From the NCBI GenBank assembly GCA_024277285.1, contig JAJRVM010000171.1, positions 1 through 20,176 of the forward strand: a stretch of DNA of 20,176 bases, read 5' to 3'. The notes under the pieces were generated by a model that saw only the letters and a program-made list of their open reading frames with translations, made no database searches and had not been told where the DNA came from. Both the position numbers and the translations under genes were made by a program. This document shows, piece by piece, positions 1 to 8,215 of this stretch. Within the stretch, counting starts at the first letter, position 1, and every line of letters starts with the position of its first letter. The DNA comes from Planctomycetota bacterium (GTDB lineage: Bacteria; Planctomycetota; Planctomycetia; Pirellulales; Pirellulaceae).

Positions 1-2629
1 CCTGCTCGCGCGGCACCACGGTGTTGAGCGGGCCGTAAAGTGGGACACGTTGTCCCAACCGGCCGAGTGTCCAGACCATCGAGTCGCGCACGTTCCGTAA
101 TTTTCGTTTGGGGAGCAGAGCGACCAGCATATTCCCCAACTCGATCTTGCGTGGAACGTCGAGCAGTTCGAGCGAGCCGAGCAGGCGCCACGCTTCATTC
201 AGCTCGTGGGGACGCAATGCGGCGTCATCGCCACGTGTTCGGCCGGTCGTTGCGCGGTGATGCAAATTACGCACTGACGCCAGCAGGGGATCGGCGAGTG
301 CCTGTTGTTGGCCGCGCGACAATCCACCGGCGATGCGTCGCCATAGTACTTGCGCTTCGTTACGCACCGCCGCCGCCGCGTGGACCAGCCTGCCATGCAC
401 GGTGCGCCATGTCTCGGCGACGCGCCAATCGTCGACCGCCAGTCCGTAGCCGGGACGCAGCGAGAAACCGAGCAGGTTGACCCAACGCGTCTCATGTTCG
501 GCACTCTGGCGTCGCCCTGGTTCCAACTCCATTAACGCTTCCCAGATGCGGCGCAACAGCGGAGTGGGCCATTGGTTCTTGGTCATATGCAGTTCTCTTG
601 CCAACTGTTTGGCAAGACCCTCGGGGCGCGCGGTGCCTGAGTCCTTGAAGACATCCGCAATCAGCCGATAGGCGCCGTACCAAGTCTGTTCGTCGGTGAA
701 CCCTTCCGACTCGGCTTGGGATCGATGTGCGGTGACGTCGGTTTGCGTTGCGCAGCGGATATCGAATTGCAGTCGCCAACTTCGGTCGCGGTCGACTGCA
801 CTGCACCACAAATCGATTGTGCCTATCTCGTTGATGCGCGCGTGCAAATGGACCGGCATCGTACCGGCTTCGCGACGGCTGCGCGCGCGCAATACCGTGC
901 GTATCGGTGGCAATGGCGACATCTGTTCGCGGTCAATGGGGGTCAGTTGACCGGGGCGGTCGGTCAAGCGGGTGCTGGAAACGAACAGCGGGAATTCGGC
1001 CGGCTCGGAGATCAACAGTTGAAACGTTCGATCGTCCAGCGTGATATCTTGCCCCGGCTGTGCGCTGCCGGGCATCAGGCAGACGGCCGTGGGTGTGTCG
1101 CTTTCGATGCCGATATAATAGCTGCGCGCCAGATTGGCAACGATACGCACTCCTTCGCCGCGGCGCACCATGCCATAGTAAGCGGCTCCATGGGCGACCG
1201 CCAAATCGAGCCGGTCGTGGTCCAGTACGTTGGGCAGCCAGGTATCCTTGTCGTCCCGACGATACCAGTTGGCGATCATCGCGATAAACCTCTCACGCAG
1301 CGTGGACGACGCGAAGAAACCGCCGTTGAGCAGCACGATGTCGGGGCGTAACGCATGCTCCTCGCCACGCACCTGTTGGGCGTCCGTTTCGTCGAATCGG
1401 TGGGCGTTTAGAAAGGAGGCCAGGTACTTGGTGATTGCCGGGTCGGCGGCAAAGGGAAGGCCGAACTCCTGGAAACCAGACTGCCGGGCGACCGGAGTTT
1501 CCTTGAAATTGACGCGTGGCAGGAATCCGTCGAGCAGCAGTTGCTGCACGTCGTTGCGATCGACCTCGAGTTGTACGCCGCCACCAATCAGGCGTGATCC
1601 CGACCCGGGCAGATTCAATGTTAGTTTTTCGGGAGCGTGCGCACCCAGCAGCTCTTCCTTCACACGTTGGCAACTGCGCAACAGAACGTCCCATTGTTGC
1701 GCAGGCAGTCGGCCGCCGTCGGCCAGTTTGTTTTCCAGGTGCCGAGCCAGCGCCAGGTCGAGATTGTCACCGCCCAGAATCAAGTGGTTGCCAACCGCGA
1801 TGCGGTGGAATTGAATCGGTTCACTGCCAGTGCGCTCGGTGTCATTCCCGTCAAGGCTCGAAGGTGCCGGCCCGCTACGCACTCGGATCAGCGTAAAATC
1901 GGAGGTGCCGCCACCGATGTCGCATACCAAAATCGTCTGGCCGACATGCACCAACTGTTGCCAGTCGTCGCGGTGCTTGTAGACCCAGGCATAAAAGGCG
2001 GCTTGTGGTTCTTCGAGCAGGATAACGCGAGGCAATTCGGCCAACGCCGCTGCCTGTACCGTTAACTCGCGCGCGATTTCATCGAACGACGCGGGCAAGG
2101 TCAAGATGATTTCCTGACGCGCGAGCGGATCGTTGGGGAAGTGGGCGTTCCACGCGTCGTGAATGTGCCTGAGGATTCGAGCGCTCGCCTCGACCGGCGA
2201 TAGTCGCTCGACATCCGCGGCACCATGCCAGGGCAGCAGGTTGGCCGTTCGGTCCACGCCCGCGTGGCACAACCACGATTTGGTCGACGCGATCAGTCGG
2301 CCCGGCGATTTGGCTCCCTGGTCGCGCGCAAAAACCCCCACCACGCCCGCCGGATCGTGTTTCTGCCAGGGCAGTTGCAAGACGCCGTCTTCCGATTCGC
2401 CTGCGGCCGCTTCGTAGTGGAAGCTGGGCAACGTGTCACGTGGCTCGACCACGCCGGGCGCTACGAGTTGCGGGACCCGAAACGTGTGCACGCGCCAGGG
2501 CGATGCATGGGTATCGACGTAGGCGACGGCGGAGTTGGTGGTCCCTAAATCGATTCCGACGACGTACCGAGCAGGTTGTTCGTCAAGCAGTGGATCAAAC
2601 GAGTCAGTGTTCATACGGTCAGTGGTCAT
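1..2629 (-). CDS. Hsp70-like ATPase with long C-terminal extension (DUF3731-type), 3' end outside window
   Basis: The reading frame is open from 2629 to the left edge, giving at least 876 residues without a stop. Residues 24-33 contain the phosphate-1 motif GIDLGTTNS and residues 235-244 the phosphate-2 motif VCDIGGGTSD. An adenosine motif with LLNGGFF follows, so this is an Hsp70/DnaK-family actin-fold ATPase. It aligns along its full length with the upstream 595-residue paralogue, including the shared end (GTIDLWC here, GTFELWC there). After about residue 635 it continues for some 240 residues that the paralogue lacks. That tail is rich in Leu, Arg and Trp and ends at the edge with RVPLYGPLNTVV. 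Size and position fit the DUF3731 domain known from long bacterial Hsp70-like proteins; the family name is recalled, not searched. The start is uncertain: ATG 2629 and ATG 2614 are in frame and neither has a normal Shine-Dalgarno site. It is probably a chaperone-like cytoplasmic ATPase; the client is unknown. Confidence 0.85.
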   Translation of the reverse strand, partial: MTTDRMNTDSFDPLLDEQPARYVVGIDLGTTNSAVAYVDTHASPWRVHTFRVPQLVAPGVVEPRDTLPSFHYEAAAGESEDGVLQLPWQKHDPAGVVGVFARDQGAKSPGRLIASTKSWLCHAGVDRTANLLPWHGAADVERLSPVEASARILRHIHDAWNAHFPNDPLARQEIILTLPASFDEIARELTVQAAALAELPRVILLEEPQAAFYAWVYKHRDDWQQLVHVGQTILVCDIGGGTSDFTLIRVRSGPAPSSLDGNDTERTGSEPIQFHRIAVGNHLILGGDNLDLALARHLENKLADGGRLPAQQWDVLLRSCQRVKEELLGAHAPEKLTLNLPGSGSRLIGGGVQLEVDRNDVQQLLLDGFLPRVNFKETPVARQSGFQEFGLPFAADPAITKYLASFLNAHRFDETDAQQVRGEEHALRPDIVLLNGGFFASSTLRERFIAMIANWYRRDDKDTWLPNVLDHDRLDLAVAHGAAYYGMVRRGEGVRIVANLARSYYIGIESDTPTAVCLMPGSAQPGQDITLDDRTFQLLISEPAEFPLFVSSTRLTDRPGQLTPIDREQMSPLPPIRTVLRARSRREAGTMPVHLHARINEIGTIDLWCSAVDRDRSWRLQFDIRCATQTDVTAHRSQAESEGFTDEQTWYGAYRLIADVFKDSGTARPEGLAKQLARELHMTKNQWPTPLLRRIWEALMELEPGRRQSAEHETRWVNLLGFSLRPGYGLAVDDWRVAETWRTVHGRLVHAAAAVRNEAQVLWRRIAGGLSRGQQQALADPLLASVRNLHHRATTGRTRGDDAALRPHELNEAWRLLGSLELLDVPRKIELGNMLVALLPKRKLRNVRDSMVWTLGRLGQRVPLYGPLNTVVPREQ

Positions 2630-2637
2630 GCGTGTGG

Positions 2638-2656
2638 CACGGCACTCCGTGCCGTG
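2638..2656 (+). repeat. Hairpin repeat copy A (19-bp palindrome, G/C variant 1)
   Basis: CACGGCAC-TCC-GTGCCGTG forms a perfect 8-bp stem with a 3-nt loop. The same palindrome occurs at 5213-5231 and 5249-5267. A compensated variant occurs at 10534-10552 and 15524-15542. Here it sits between the two Hsp70 genes, 8 bases upstream of the ATG at 2629. It is followed by TTCTC rather than the GAA found at other copies. Confidence 0.85.
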
Positions 2657-2749
2657 TTCTCTTGTCTCTTTCCGGCGAAGAGCCGGGGCTATGGTCTTGC
2701 GATGTGGACGTCACCGGTACCGCGTACGGCGCGGATCGCCTAACCGAAA

Positions 2750-4537
2750 TCATTCATCATCACGAACACTGAACTCGAGCTTCCACCGACCGTCTGTCTG
2801 CGTGCTGACACACCAGAGTTCAAAGGTGCCAAGCTCGGTGATGCGTGATTGAAAGCGAACGGGCACGTACGACTCGTCGATGGCCGCGTCTGCCGGCAGT
2901 GTGGTTTCCAGCGCGTCGGTCTCGAGCAGTTCATCTTCCTGCCAATGGTCAAGTAATTGACCGGGCTGGTCTTGCTTGCGCACCGCCGAGCTGAAGAAGC
3001 GGAAGTGAGCCGGTTCGCCCAGGACGAGCCCGATTTCATTCGAGAGCACGTCGACCTCCGTACCCTCTTCCATGCCGAAGGGGACGACACACAGTGCATG
3101 CAACGGCCGCGGAGCGCCGGGGATGGCCAGTCCGGCCGTTTCGATGCCGAGATAGTAGCTGCGCGCCACGCCACCGCGAATCCTTACTCCTCCCTGTTCT
3201 TTCGTCCAGCCATAATACGCGGCACCGCGCGCCACTGCGTGGTCCAGATCGTGTTCGCCGGCAAGCATTGCTGGAGCCGTGTCTGGGCCGCCCCAATGGC
3301 CGAGCACTTCGAGTAATCGCTGTCGCAGTGTCCCGGCCTTGAACACTCCGCCGTTGAACAAAACGTGAGTCGGCATGGCGGCGTGGTCCGAGTCACCGTG
3401 AGCGGTGAGGAATGCGGCCAGGTGTCGAGTGATGGCTGTATCGCTCTCGTACGGCAGGCCGATTTCGCGAAATCCGGAACTGCGCCGCCGTTGCGAGGGA
3501 TCGGTCAGCGTGCACTCGGGAAAGAAGCCGTCGACCAGGAGCTCAGCAACCGCAGCTCGATTCACCGTAACCGAGACCGTGCCGCCGATCAAACGGCTGC
3601 CACGTCCCAGAATCGAGATATTGTGCGTCTCGGGGCCGTCGGGCGTCAGCAGCGTCTCCTTGGCCGTGCGGCAGGCGTGCCAGAGTGAAACGGTCTGCCA
3701 TGGATCCAGGTTGACGCCATCCGCCTTGAACTGTTCGGCCACGTGATACGCGAGTGCCAGGTCCATATTGTCGCCGCCGACCAACAGGTGGTCACCGACC
3801 GCCAGGCGTTGCAATGCCAGTTCGCCAGCCGATTCCGTCGCTTCGATTAACGTCAGATCGGTGGTGCCACCACCGACATCACAAACCAGCAAACGATCGC
3901 CCACCTTAAGGCGTTTGCGCCACGCATCACCTTGGTCGGCCAGCCAGGCATAGACGGCGGCCTGTGGCTCTTCCAACAAGATCAACTCTTGTGGCAAACC
4001 GGCCGCGAGTGCCGCTTCGCGAGTCAGTTCGCGCGCGGCTGCGTCTAATGATGCGGGGACCGTTAGCACGACACGTTGGTTACAGACTGGCGCGTCAGGG
4101 AACTGTGCTTCCCAAGCGGCGACCAAGTGGTCGAGATAATAGCGTGCGGCGGTTACGGGCGAGATCTTGGGCACTTCGTCCGGCGCGTTCCACGGCAGGA
4201 TCGGTTGGCGTCGATCGACGCGGCTGTGGCAGAGCCACGATTTTGCCGCTCCGACAGTGCGTTGTGGTGACTCGGCCGCCTGACGCCGCGCCAGCTCGCC
4301 CACCGCGAACGTTCGCTCTCTGGCCCACGGCAAATCGAACGCGCCTCCTTGCGCATCATGCTGACTGCCCAAGTAGGTGAAAGCCGGCAGCGCGGTGTGA
4401 GGTTCGGTCGTTGCCGTATCGACCAATTGCGGGACTCTCAGTAAATTTACCGTTGGGCTTTCGGCATCCAGCGGCGCATAGGCCAACACGCAGTTGGTGG
4501 TCCCCAGGTCGATCCCCAAGATAAACTGTGCACTCAT
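2750..4537 (-). CDS. Hsp70-like ATPase, 595 residues
   Basis: This is a DnaK/Hsp70-family ATPase. The phosphate-1 motif GIDLGTTNC lies at residues 8-16, the phosphate-2 motif VCDVGGGTTD at 218-227 and the adenosine motif FNGGVFKAGTL at 394-404. The nucleotide-binding core fills about residues 1-430. The remaining ~165 residues are shorter than and unlike a normal DnaK substrate-binding domain plus lid, and there is no EEVD-like tail. The frame is open further upstream to an ATG at 4606, but the ATG at 4537 is preferred. It has AAGGAG eight bases upstream, and Hsp70 proteins begin just before the GIDLGTTN strand. The gene lies 65 bp downstream of the DUF2760-like gene and 120 bp upstream of the longer paralogue, consistent with one operon. 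No GrpE or J-domain gene is present nearby, so it is probably not the housekeeping DnaK. Confidence 0.92.
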   Translation of the reverse strand: MSAQFILGIDLGTTNCVLAYAPLDAESPTVNLLRVPQLVDTATTEPHTALPAFTYLGSQHDAQGGAFDLPWARERTFAVGELARRQAAESPQRTVGAAKSWLCHSRVDRRQPILPWNAPDEVPKISPVTAARYYLDHLVAAWEAQFPDAPVCNQRVVLTVPASLDAAARELTREAALAAGLPQELILLEEPQAAVYAWLADQGDAWRKRLKVGDRLLVCDVGGGTTDLTLIEATESAGELALQRLAVGDHLLVGGDNMDLALAYHVAEQFKADGVNLDPWQTVSLWHACRTAKETLLTPDGPETHNISILGRGSRLIGGTVSVTVNRAAVAELLVDGFFPECTLTDPSQRRRSSGFREIGLPYESDTAITRHLAAFLTAHGDSDHAAMPTHVLFNGGVFKAGTLRQRLLEVLGHWGGPDTAPAMLAGEHDLDHAVARGAAYYGWTKEQGGVRIRGGVARSYYLGIETAGLAIPGAPRPLHALCVVPFGMEEGTEVDVLSNEIGLVLGEPAHFRFFSSAVRKQDQPGQLLDHWQEDELLETDALETTLPADAAIDESYVPVRFQSRITELGTFELWCVSTQTDGRWKLEFSVRDDE

Positions 4538-4545
4538 CGTCCGTT

Positions 4546-4551
4546 CTCCTT
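4546..4551 (-). promoter_or_regulatory. Shine-Dalgarno site deciding the start of the 595-residue Hsp70
   Basis: AAGGAG on the minus strand lies eight bases before the ATG at 4537. The in-frame upstream ATG at 4606 has no such site and would add 23 residues not expected before an Hsp70 phosphate-1 motif. Confidence 0.75.
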
Positions 4552-4602
4552 CGCTGCCCGTTTCGCTGCCTGCAGTGTCACGCCAGCCGCGCCCGGAACG
4601 CG

Positions 4603-5142
4603 TCAAGCGATTTCCACCTCTTCAGGAGCCACCACCTGTCGCGCTTGCTCGCTGCCAGTCCAGACGGGGATCTCGCATCGAGTGGCCAACCAGCCGTGGT
4701 GTGTCAGTCGACCGTGGAAAGGAGGTTCGCCCGTGACGTTGCCGGTCAGCCGGAATCGTCCGGCATCGTACCCTGCCGGTACCTCCACATCGCTCCCTTC
4801 CTGCTGGTCGACCAGCGGTGCCAGGGCGAAGAGTCGGTCAAGCACCTGGCCGCAGTCGCGCAGCACATCGCGCGCGGCGGCTCCGACTTGCGCGTCGCTG
4901 TAGTCTCCCAACGGCTCTTTCACCATGTCGACCAGGCGTGCTTCACGCTGCAGTAATGCGAGCAATGTCAAGGCATCGCTGCGCGCTGGCGTCGCTTTGA
5001 CCGGTTTGTGAGCCGCCGCGGTCGGTTTGGGCGAAGGTAACGCGGCTGGCGCTTCGCCGGCCAAGACGGTCGCCACCTGCTTGGCAAAGCCCGCGTCGGT
5101 CAACGCTCTGAAGAAAGCACGAAATGCCGTTCCTAAACGCAT
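4603..5142 (-). CDS. DUF2760-like protein, partner of the Hsp70 pair
   Basis: This is a 179-residue protein beginning MRLGTAFRAFFRALTDAGFA. It has an Ala/Pro/Lys linker at about residues 40-55 and a conserved-looking C-terminal part with the segment PFHGRLTHHGW. The N-terminal FRAFFRAL helix and the overall layout match my recollection of DUF2760, a family found next to Hsp70-like genes in proteobacteria. No enzymatic motif is visible and there is no signal peptide. The frame also contains an ATG at 5160. The ATG at 5142 is preferred because GGAGG stands about 11 bases upstream of it. As the first gene of the Hsp70 cluster it may be an accessory factor or client adaptor; that role is inferred only from context. 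Confidence 0.75.
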   Translation of the reverse strand: MRLGTAFRAFFRALTDAGFAKQVATVLAGEAPAALPSPKPTAAAHKPVKATPARSDALTLLALLQREARLVDMVKEPLGDYSDAQVGAAARDVLRDCGQVLDRLFALAPLVDQQEGSDVEVPAGYDAGRFRLTGNVTGEPPFHGRLTHHGWLATRCEIPVWTGSEQARQVVAPEEVEIA

Positions 5143-5207
5143 GGTTTCAACATCCTCCATCGAATGTGGTTGGCTTGGCTACCTGAGTCCAATATGGCAT
5201 GACGCAG

Positions 5208-5286
5208 TGTGGCACGGCACTCCGTGCCGTGAACTGGGCACATTGTGGCACGGCACTCCGTGCCGTGAACTGGGCACATTGTGGCA
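5208..5286 (+). repeat. Hairpin repeat copies B and C in tandem (36-bp period, 2.2 units)
   Basis: A 36-bp unit beginning TGTGGCACGGCACTCC is repeated at 5208 and 5244, and a third unit begins at 5280 but breaks off after TGTGGCA. Each full unit contains the palindrome CACGGCACTCCGTGCCGTG (5213-5231 and 5249-5267), followed by AACTGGGCACAT. The first unit is preceded by GACGCAG, also seen at the copies near 10550 and 15515. The array lies upstream of the DUF2760-like gene. Confidence 0.9.
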
Positions 5287-5652
5287 GCGCAGTCAGCGTG
5301 AGGTTGCTGGTCTTGTGCGAACGACGCACAGTGGCGTTTCACGACACGCAGTGCCCCGTCACACTCCTGGCTCGGATCAGAGGCTCTCGACACACTCTAG
5401 CGACCCATTTGGATTTTAACGAGTCCCTGCTGGTGGCTTGCGTCAAGGGGGGGCTATACGTCAGAATCTGTGTAGAAACGGTTCATGCCATTGTGAGGTC
5501 GATGCTGGCCTCGCCATCTGAGAACGTGTCTTAGGATTCGCAGAGGAGCGGCTCAGCGCCGAAGATTGCTTGGTGCTGCTCCACAATAGAGGTTGAAATC
5601 GAACCGATTGCGCGTTGGGAACCATTTTCAAAACACGTTCTGAGGAGCAGTT
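5287..5652. other. Non-coding stretch between divergent genes
   Basis: No convincing gene is present. This should contain the promoters of the leftward Hsp70 cluster and the rightward glycosyltransferase, but I cannot place a reliable -35/-10 pair. The only structure noted is a pair of inverted 12-mers (5518-5529 and 5633-5644, one mismatch). The right arm runs into the ribosome binding site of the glycosyltransferase. Confidence 0.5.
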
Positions 5653-6786
5653 GTGTCACGTCGAGTCGCATTGGTCATACACGCATTGCATGGTGGCGGC
5701 GCCGAGCGGGTTGCCGCGACCATGGCCAATCTGTGGGCGGACCAGGGTGACCGAGTGACGGTCATCACGCTCGACACGGTCGAGTCGGACGTTTATTCCG
5801 TGGTGGCATCCGTCCGGCGCGTCGGACTGGGCATGATGAAGGCGTCGCCCAACAAGCTCGCGGCAGTGTGGAATAACCGTCGTCGCATCACCGCGTTGCG
5901 GCAGGCGATCCGCGACGCCGACTTCGATTGCGTCGTCAGTTTGACGGACCGAATGAATATTGTCACGTTGCTGGCTTGCCAGGGCTTGCCTGTTCCGGTG
6001 GTGATTGCCGAACACTCTGACCCGCGGCATCAGCAATTGGGAGCGGTCTGGGAGCGTTTACGGCGCAAAACCTATCCGAACGCCGCAGCACTGGTCGTGT
6101 TGACGAACGCCGTTGCCGAGCACCTCCGGGCGATCGTCGGTGAGTGCCCGATCTACGTGATTCCCAATGGAATCGCCCGCCCGGTTACGGCGCGTGGTGC
6201 AGTGACCACCGACGGGAGTTGTTTGATGGTGGCGATGGGACGGTTGAGTGTCGAAAAGGGGTTTGATCGATTGATCGACGCGTTCGCACGAGTGGCGGTG
6301 CAGCGCGCGGATTGGCGGTTGGAGATTGCTGGCGAAGGGCCTGAGCGGATTTCGTTGGAGCGGCGCATCGCACAGCGACGTATCGAGTCACGCGCGACGC
6401 TGATCGGTTGGTTGGACGACCCAGCTTTGCTGCTGACGCGTGCTGATATTTTTGTGCTCGCGTCGCGTTACGAGGGGTTTCCCGTGGCGCTTCTCGAAGC
6501 GATGGCCCAAGGCGTGGCGGTGATCAGTTTCGATTGCGATAGTGGGCCGCGCGAAATCATCCAACACGAACAGAATGGGTTGCTGGTCGATCAGGATGAC
6601 ATCGATCAATTGGCACAGGCGATGGAACGATTGATTGACGATTCGGCGCTGCGCCGACGTTTGGGCCAGGCGGCCTGCGCAGTGGCGGATCGTTTCAGCG
6701 TGACTCAATTTGCCCAACGGTGGAATGACGTGTTGCAAGATGTGCTTCACGCACCCGACAGCAACGCGACTTCCCGGCAAAGCTGA
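5653..6786 (+). CDS. Glycosyltransferase family 4 (GT-B fold)
   Basis: This is a 377-residue cytoplasmic glycosyltransferase that transfers sugar from an activated donor; donor and acceptor are unknown. The N-terminal Rossmann half begins RRVALVIHALHGGGAERV (residues 3-20), the typical GGAE acceptor-side loop of GT4 enzymes. The C-terminal half carries PNG at 171-173, the GRLSVEKGFDRLI donor-domain start at 196-208 and the EX7E signature E274-GFPVALL-E282 (nucleotide-sugar binding). Length is normal for the family. The start is GTG 5653, with GAGGAG at 5642-5647, five bases upstream. No other polysaccharide genes are adjacent, so it stands alone. Its 3' end overlaps the convergent DUF819 gene by 40 bp. 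The general family assignment is secure; the pathway cannot be told. Confidence 0.93.
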   Translation: MSRRVALVIHALHGGGAERVAATMANLWADQGDRVTVITLDTVESDVYSVVASVRRVGLGMMKASPNKLAAVWNNRRRITALRQAIRDADFDCVVSLTDRMNIVTLLACQGLPVPVVIAEHSDPRHQQLGAVWERLRRKTYPNAAALVVLTNAVAEHLRAIVGECPIYVIPNGIARPVTARGAVTTDGSCLMVAMGRLSVEKGFDRLIDAFARVAVQRADWRLEIAGEGPERISLERRIAQRRIESRATLIGWLDDPALLLTRADIFVLASRYEGFPVALLEAMAQGVAVISFDCDSGPREIIQHEQNGLLVDQDDIDQLAQAMERLIDDSALRRRLGQAACAVADRFSVTQFAQRWNDVLQDVLHAPDSNATSRQS

Positions 6787-7931
6787 GCAGCCACAAAGCC
6801 GGCATAATTGCCGATCGCATAGCCGATTAACGCCATCAACACGCTGGCAGGCACCAGGCTCTCCTTGTGATGGGCCGCCACGATCGGGGCCGAGGCCGCT
6901 CCACCAATATTGGCGGCGCTGGCAATCGCTGCCGTGTGCACGTCCACGCGCAATATCTTGGCGCCCAATAGGCAGAATGCACCATGGAAGAAAATCCAGA
7001 ACAGAGCGCCTAATAGAAATGGAAGCGCTTGCTCGGTCACGCCTTCCAGGTCGGCCGACGCCCCCATCTTGGCCACGAAAAGGTAGATGAGGGCCATGGC
7101 GAAATTGTGGCTGCCGGGAATACGCCGTAGTGGCGTGAAGGACAATGTGATGCCAATGGTCGTAATGCACAGGATGCGCCACGCACCCTCGTTCACATAC
7201 GGTTCCACGACGGGAAGTACGGACGCGGTCCAGTTGCCCAGCCAGGTCGCACCCAGCGCGATCGCCAAGAAGAAGAGGTAGTCTTGCACGGTCGGCACGC
7301 GATCATCCCGTTCAAGATCGGCCGCGGCGAGTTCCATCTTCTTCACGCGATCGGCACTGACTTTGGTGAACCGGGCGAACCAGCCCGCCATTTTCTTGGA
7401 GCTGAGCATGATCGGGAGCCAGATCATGTAGATTGCCGTGTCCCCCAACACCGCTAGGCCAAACTCGGTGCCGTCCGCATTGATCATCTTCGCGACGCCG
7501 GCCATATTGCCGGTGCCCCCGATCCAACTACCCGAAAGCGTGCCGAACGCTTTCCAGGCATCCGGCGAGAGCCAATCGCGCACCAGGAAATAACTGATCG
7601 GTGCCCCCAACACGACACCCAGCGTGCCGAACAACATCACGAACACGCCACGTCCCATTACGCGGATCGCCGCTCCGACATCGACCTTCAGCAGCAATAG
7701 CACCAACATCATCGGCAAGACGAACGTTCCGATCGTGTCGTAGACGACCGATTCCGATGGCAGGACGCCCGTATTTGAAAAAATCACCGGCATCAAGTAG
7801 ATAAAGACCAGCGGTGGCAGGTAACTGAACAATGGCCAACGCGTCATTTTTTCGACGAAAAAGAAAAATGCGCAGATGCCCAGCAGCATGGCCAGTATGC
7901 CAATATCGCTCGTGACATAAGGTGCTATCAT
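6747..7931 (-). CDS. DUF819 family integral membrane protein
   Basis: This is a 394-residue hydrophobic protein with roughly ten predicted transmembrane stretches. It has two Gly-rich, small-residue segments: SGSWIGGTGNMAGVA in the first half and AANIGGAASAPIVAA near the end. These repeated broken-helix motifs and the overall layout match the DUF819 (YjcL-like) family, which resembles ion/solute transporters of inverted-repeat topology. Substrate is unknown. The cytoplasmic loop in the middle (KVSADRVKKMELAAADLERDD) separates the two halves. The frame extends upstream to an ATG at 8030, but the ATG at 7931 (MIAPYVTSDIG) matches the usual short N-terminus. It lacks a Shine-Dalgarno site, so the start is tentative. 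The stop lies inside the 3' end of the convergent glycosyltransferase gene. Confidence 0.85.
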   Translation of the reverse strand: MIAPYVTSDIGILAMLLGICAFFFFVEKMTRWPLFSYLPPLVFIYLMPVIFSNTGVLPSESVVYDTIGTFVLPMMLVLLLLKVDVGAAIRVMGRGVFVMLFGTLGVVLGAPISYFLVRDWLSPDAWKAFGTLSGSWIGGTGNMAGVAKMINADGTEFGLAVLGDTAIYMIWLPIMLSSKKMAGWFARFTKVSADRVKKMELAAADLERDDRVPTVQDYLFFLAIALGATWLGNWTASVLPVVEPYVNEGAWRILCITTIGITLSFTPLRRIPGSHNFAMALIYLFVAKMGASADLEGVTEQALPFLLGALFWIFFHGAFCLLGAKILRVDVHTAAIASAANIGGAASAPIVAAHHKESLVPASVLMALIGYAIGNYAGFVAAQLCREVALLSGA

Positions 7932-8215
7932 CGTGGTCAGGCCAAAAAAAGTGATGTTGTAGAGTGTGCCGAGTTCGCCTCGCAAATCTGTCGCCGTGTC
8001 GCCCCAACTGGAAAGGTAAGTGCAGGCCAACCAGGACTCGGCCGGAACGGGAATGGGGAGCTATACAGCGTCAGTAGCCAACAGCGGAGGATGGACAAGC
8101 AAGCGTCCATGGGGAAAACGGTCGCACGACGATTCAGGCCGCATTCTGGTGTGCCTGCGCTCGCTTGTCAAATCGGTGGAACTGCTGGTCGCGATCGACG
8201 CGAGTTTGACACACC
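7932..8215. other. Short non-coding gap upstream of the DUF819 gene
   Basis: This lies between the stop of the regulator gene (8216) and the chosen DUF819 start. No gene or clear terminator is visible. If the DUF819 start is really at 8030, the left part is coding. Confidence 0.4.

Noticed and set aside
5208..5286. Possible CRISPR array
   Set aside because: The 36-bp units are contiguous and identical, with no variable spacers, and there are no cas genes nearby.
5133..5534. Open frames containing repeated His-Gly-Thr-Pro-Cys-like or Cys-Gly-Thr-Ala-Leu peptides
   Set aside because: These are translations of the tandem hairpin repeat and not proteins.
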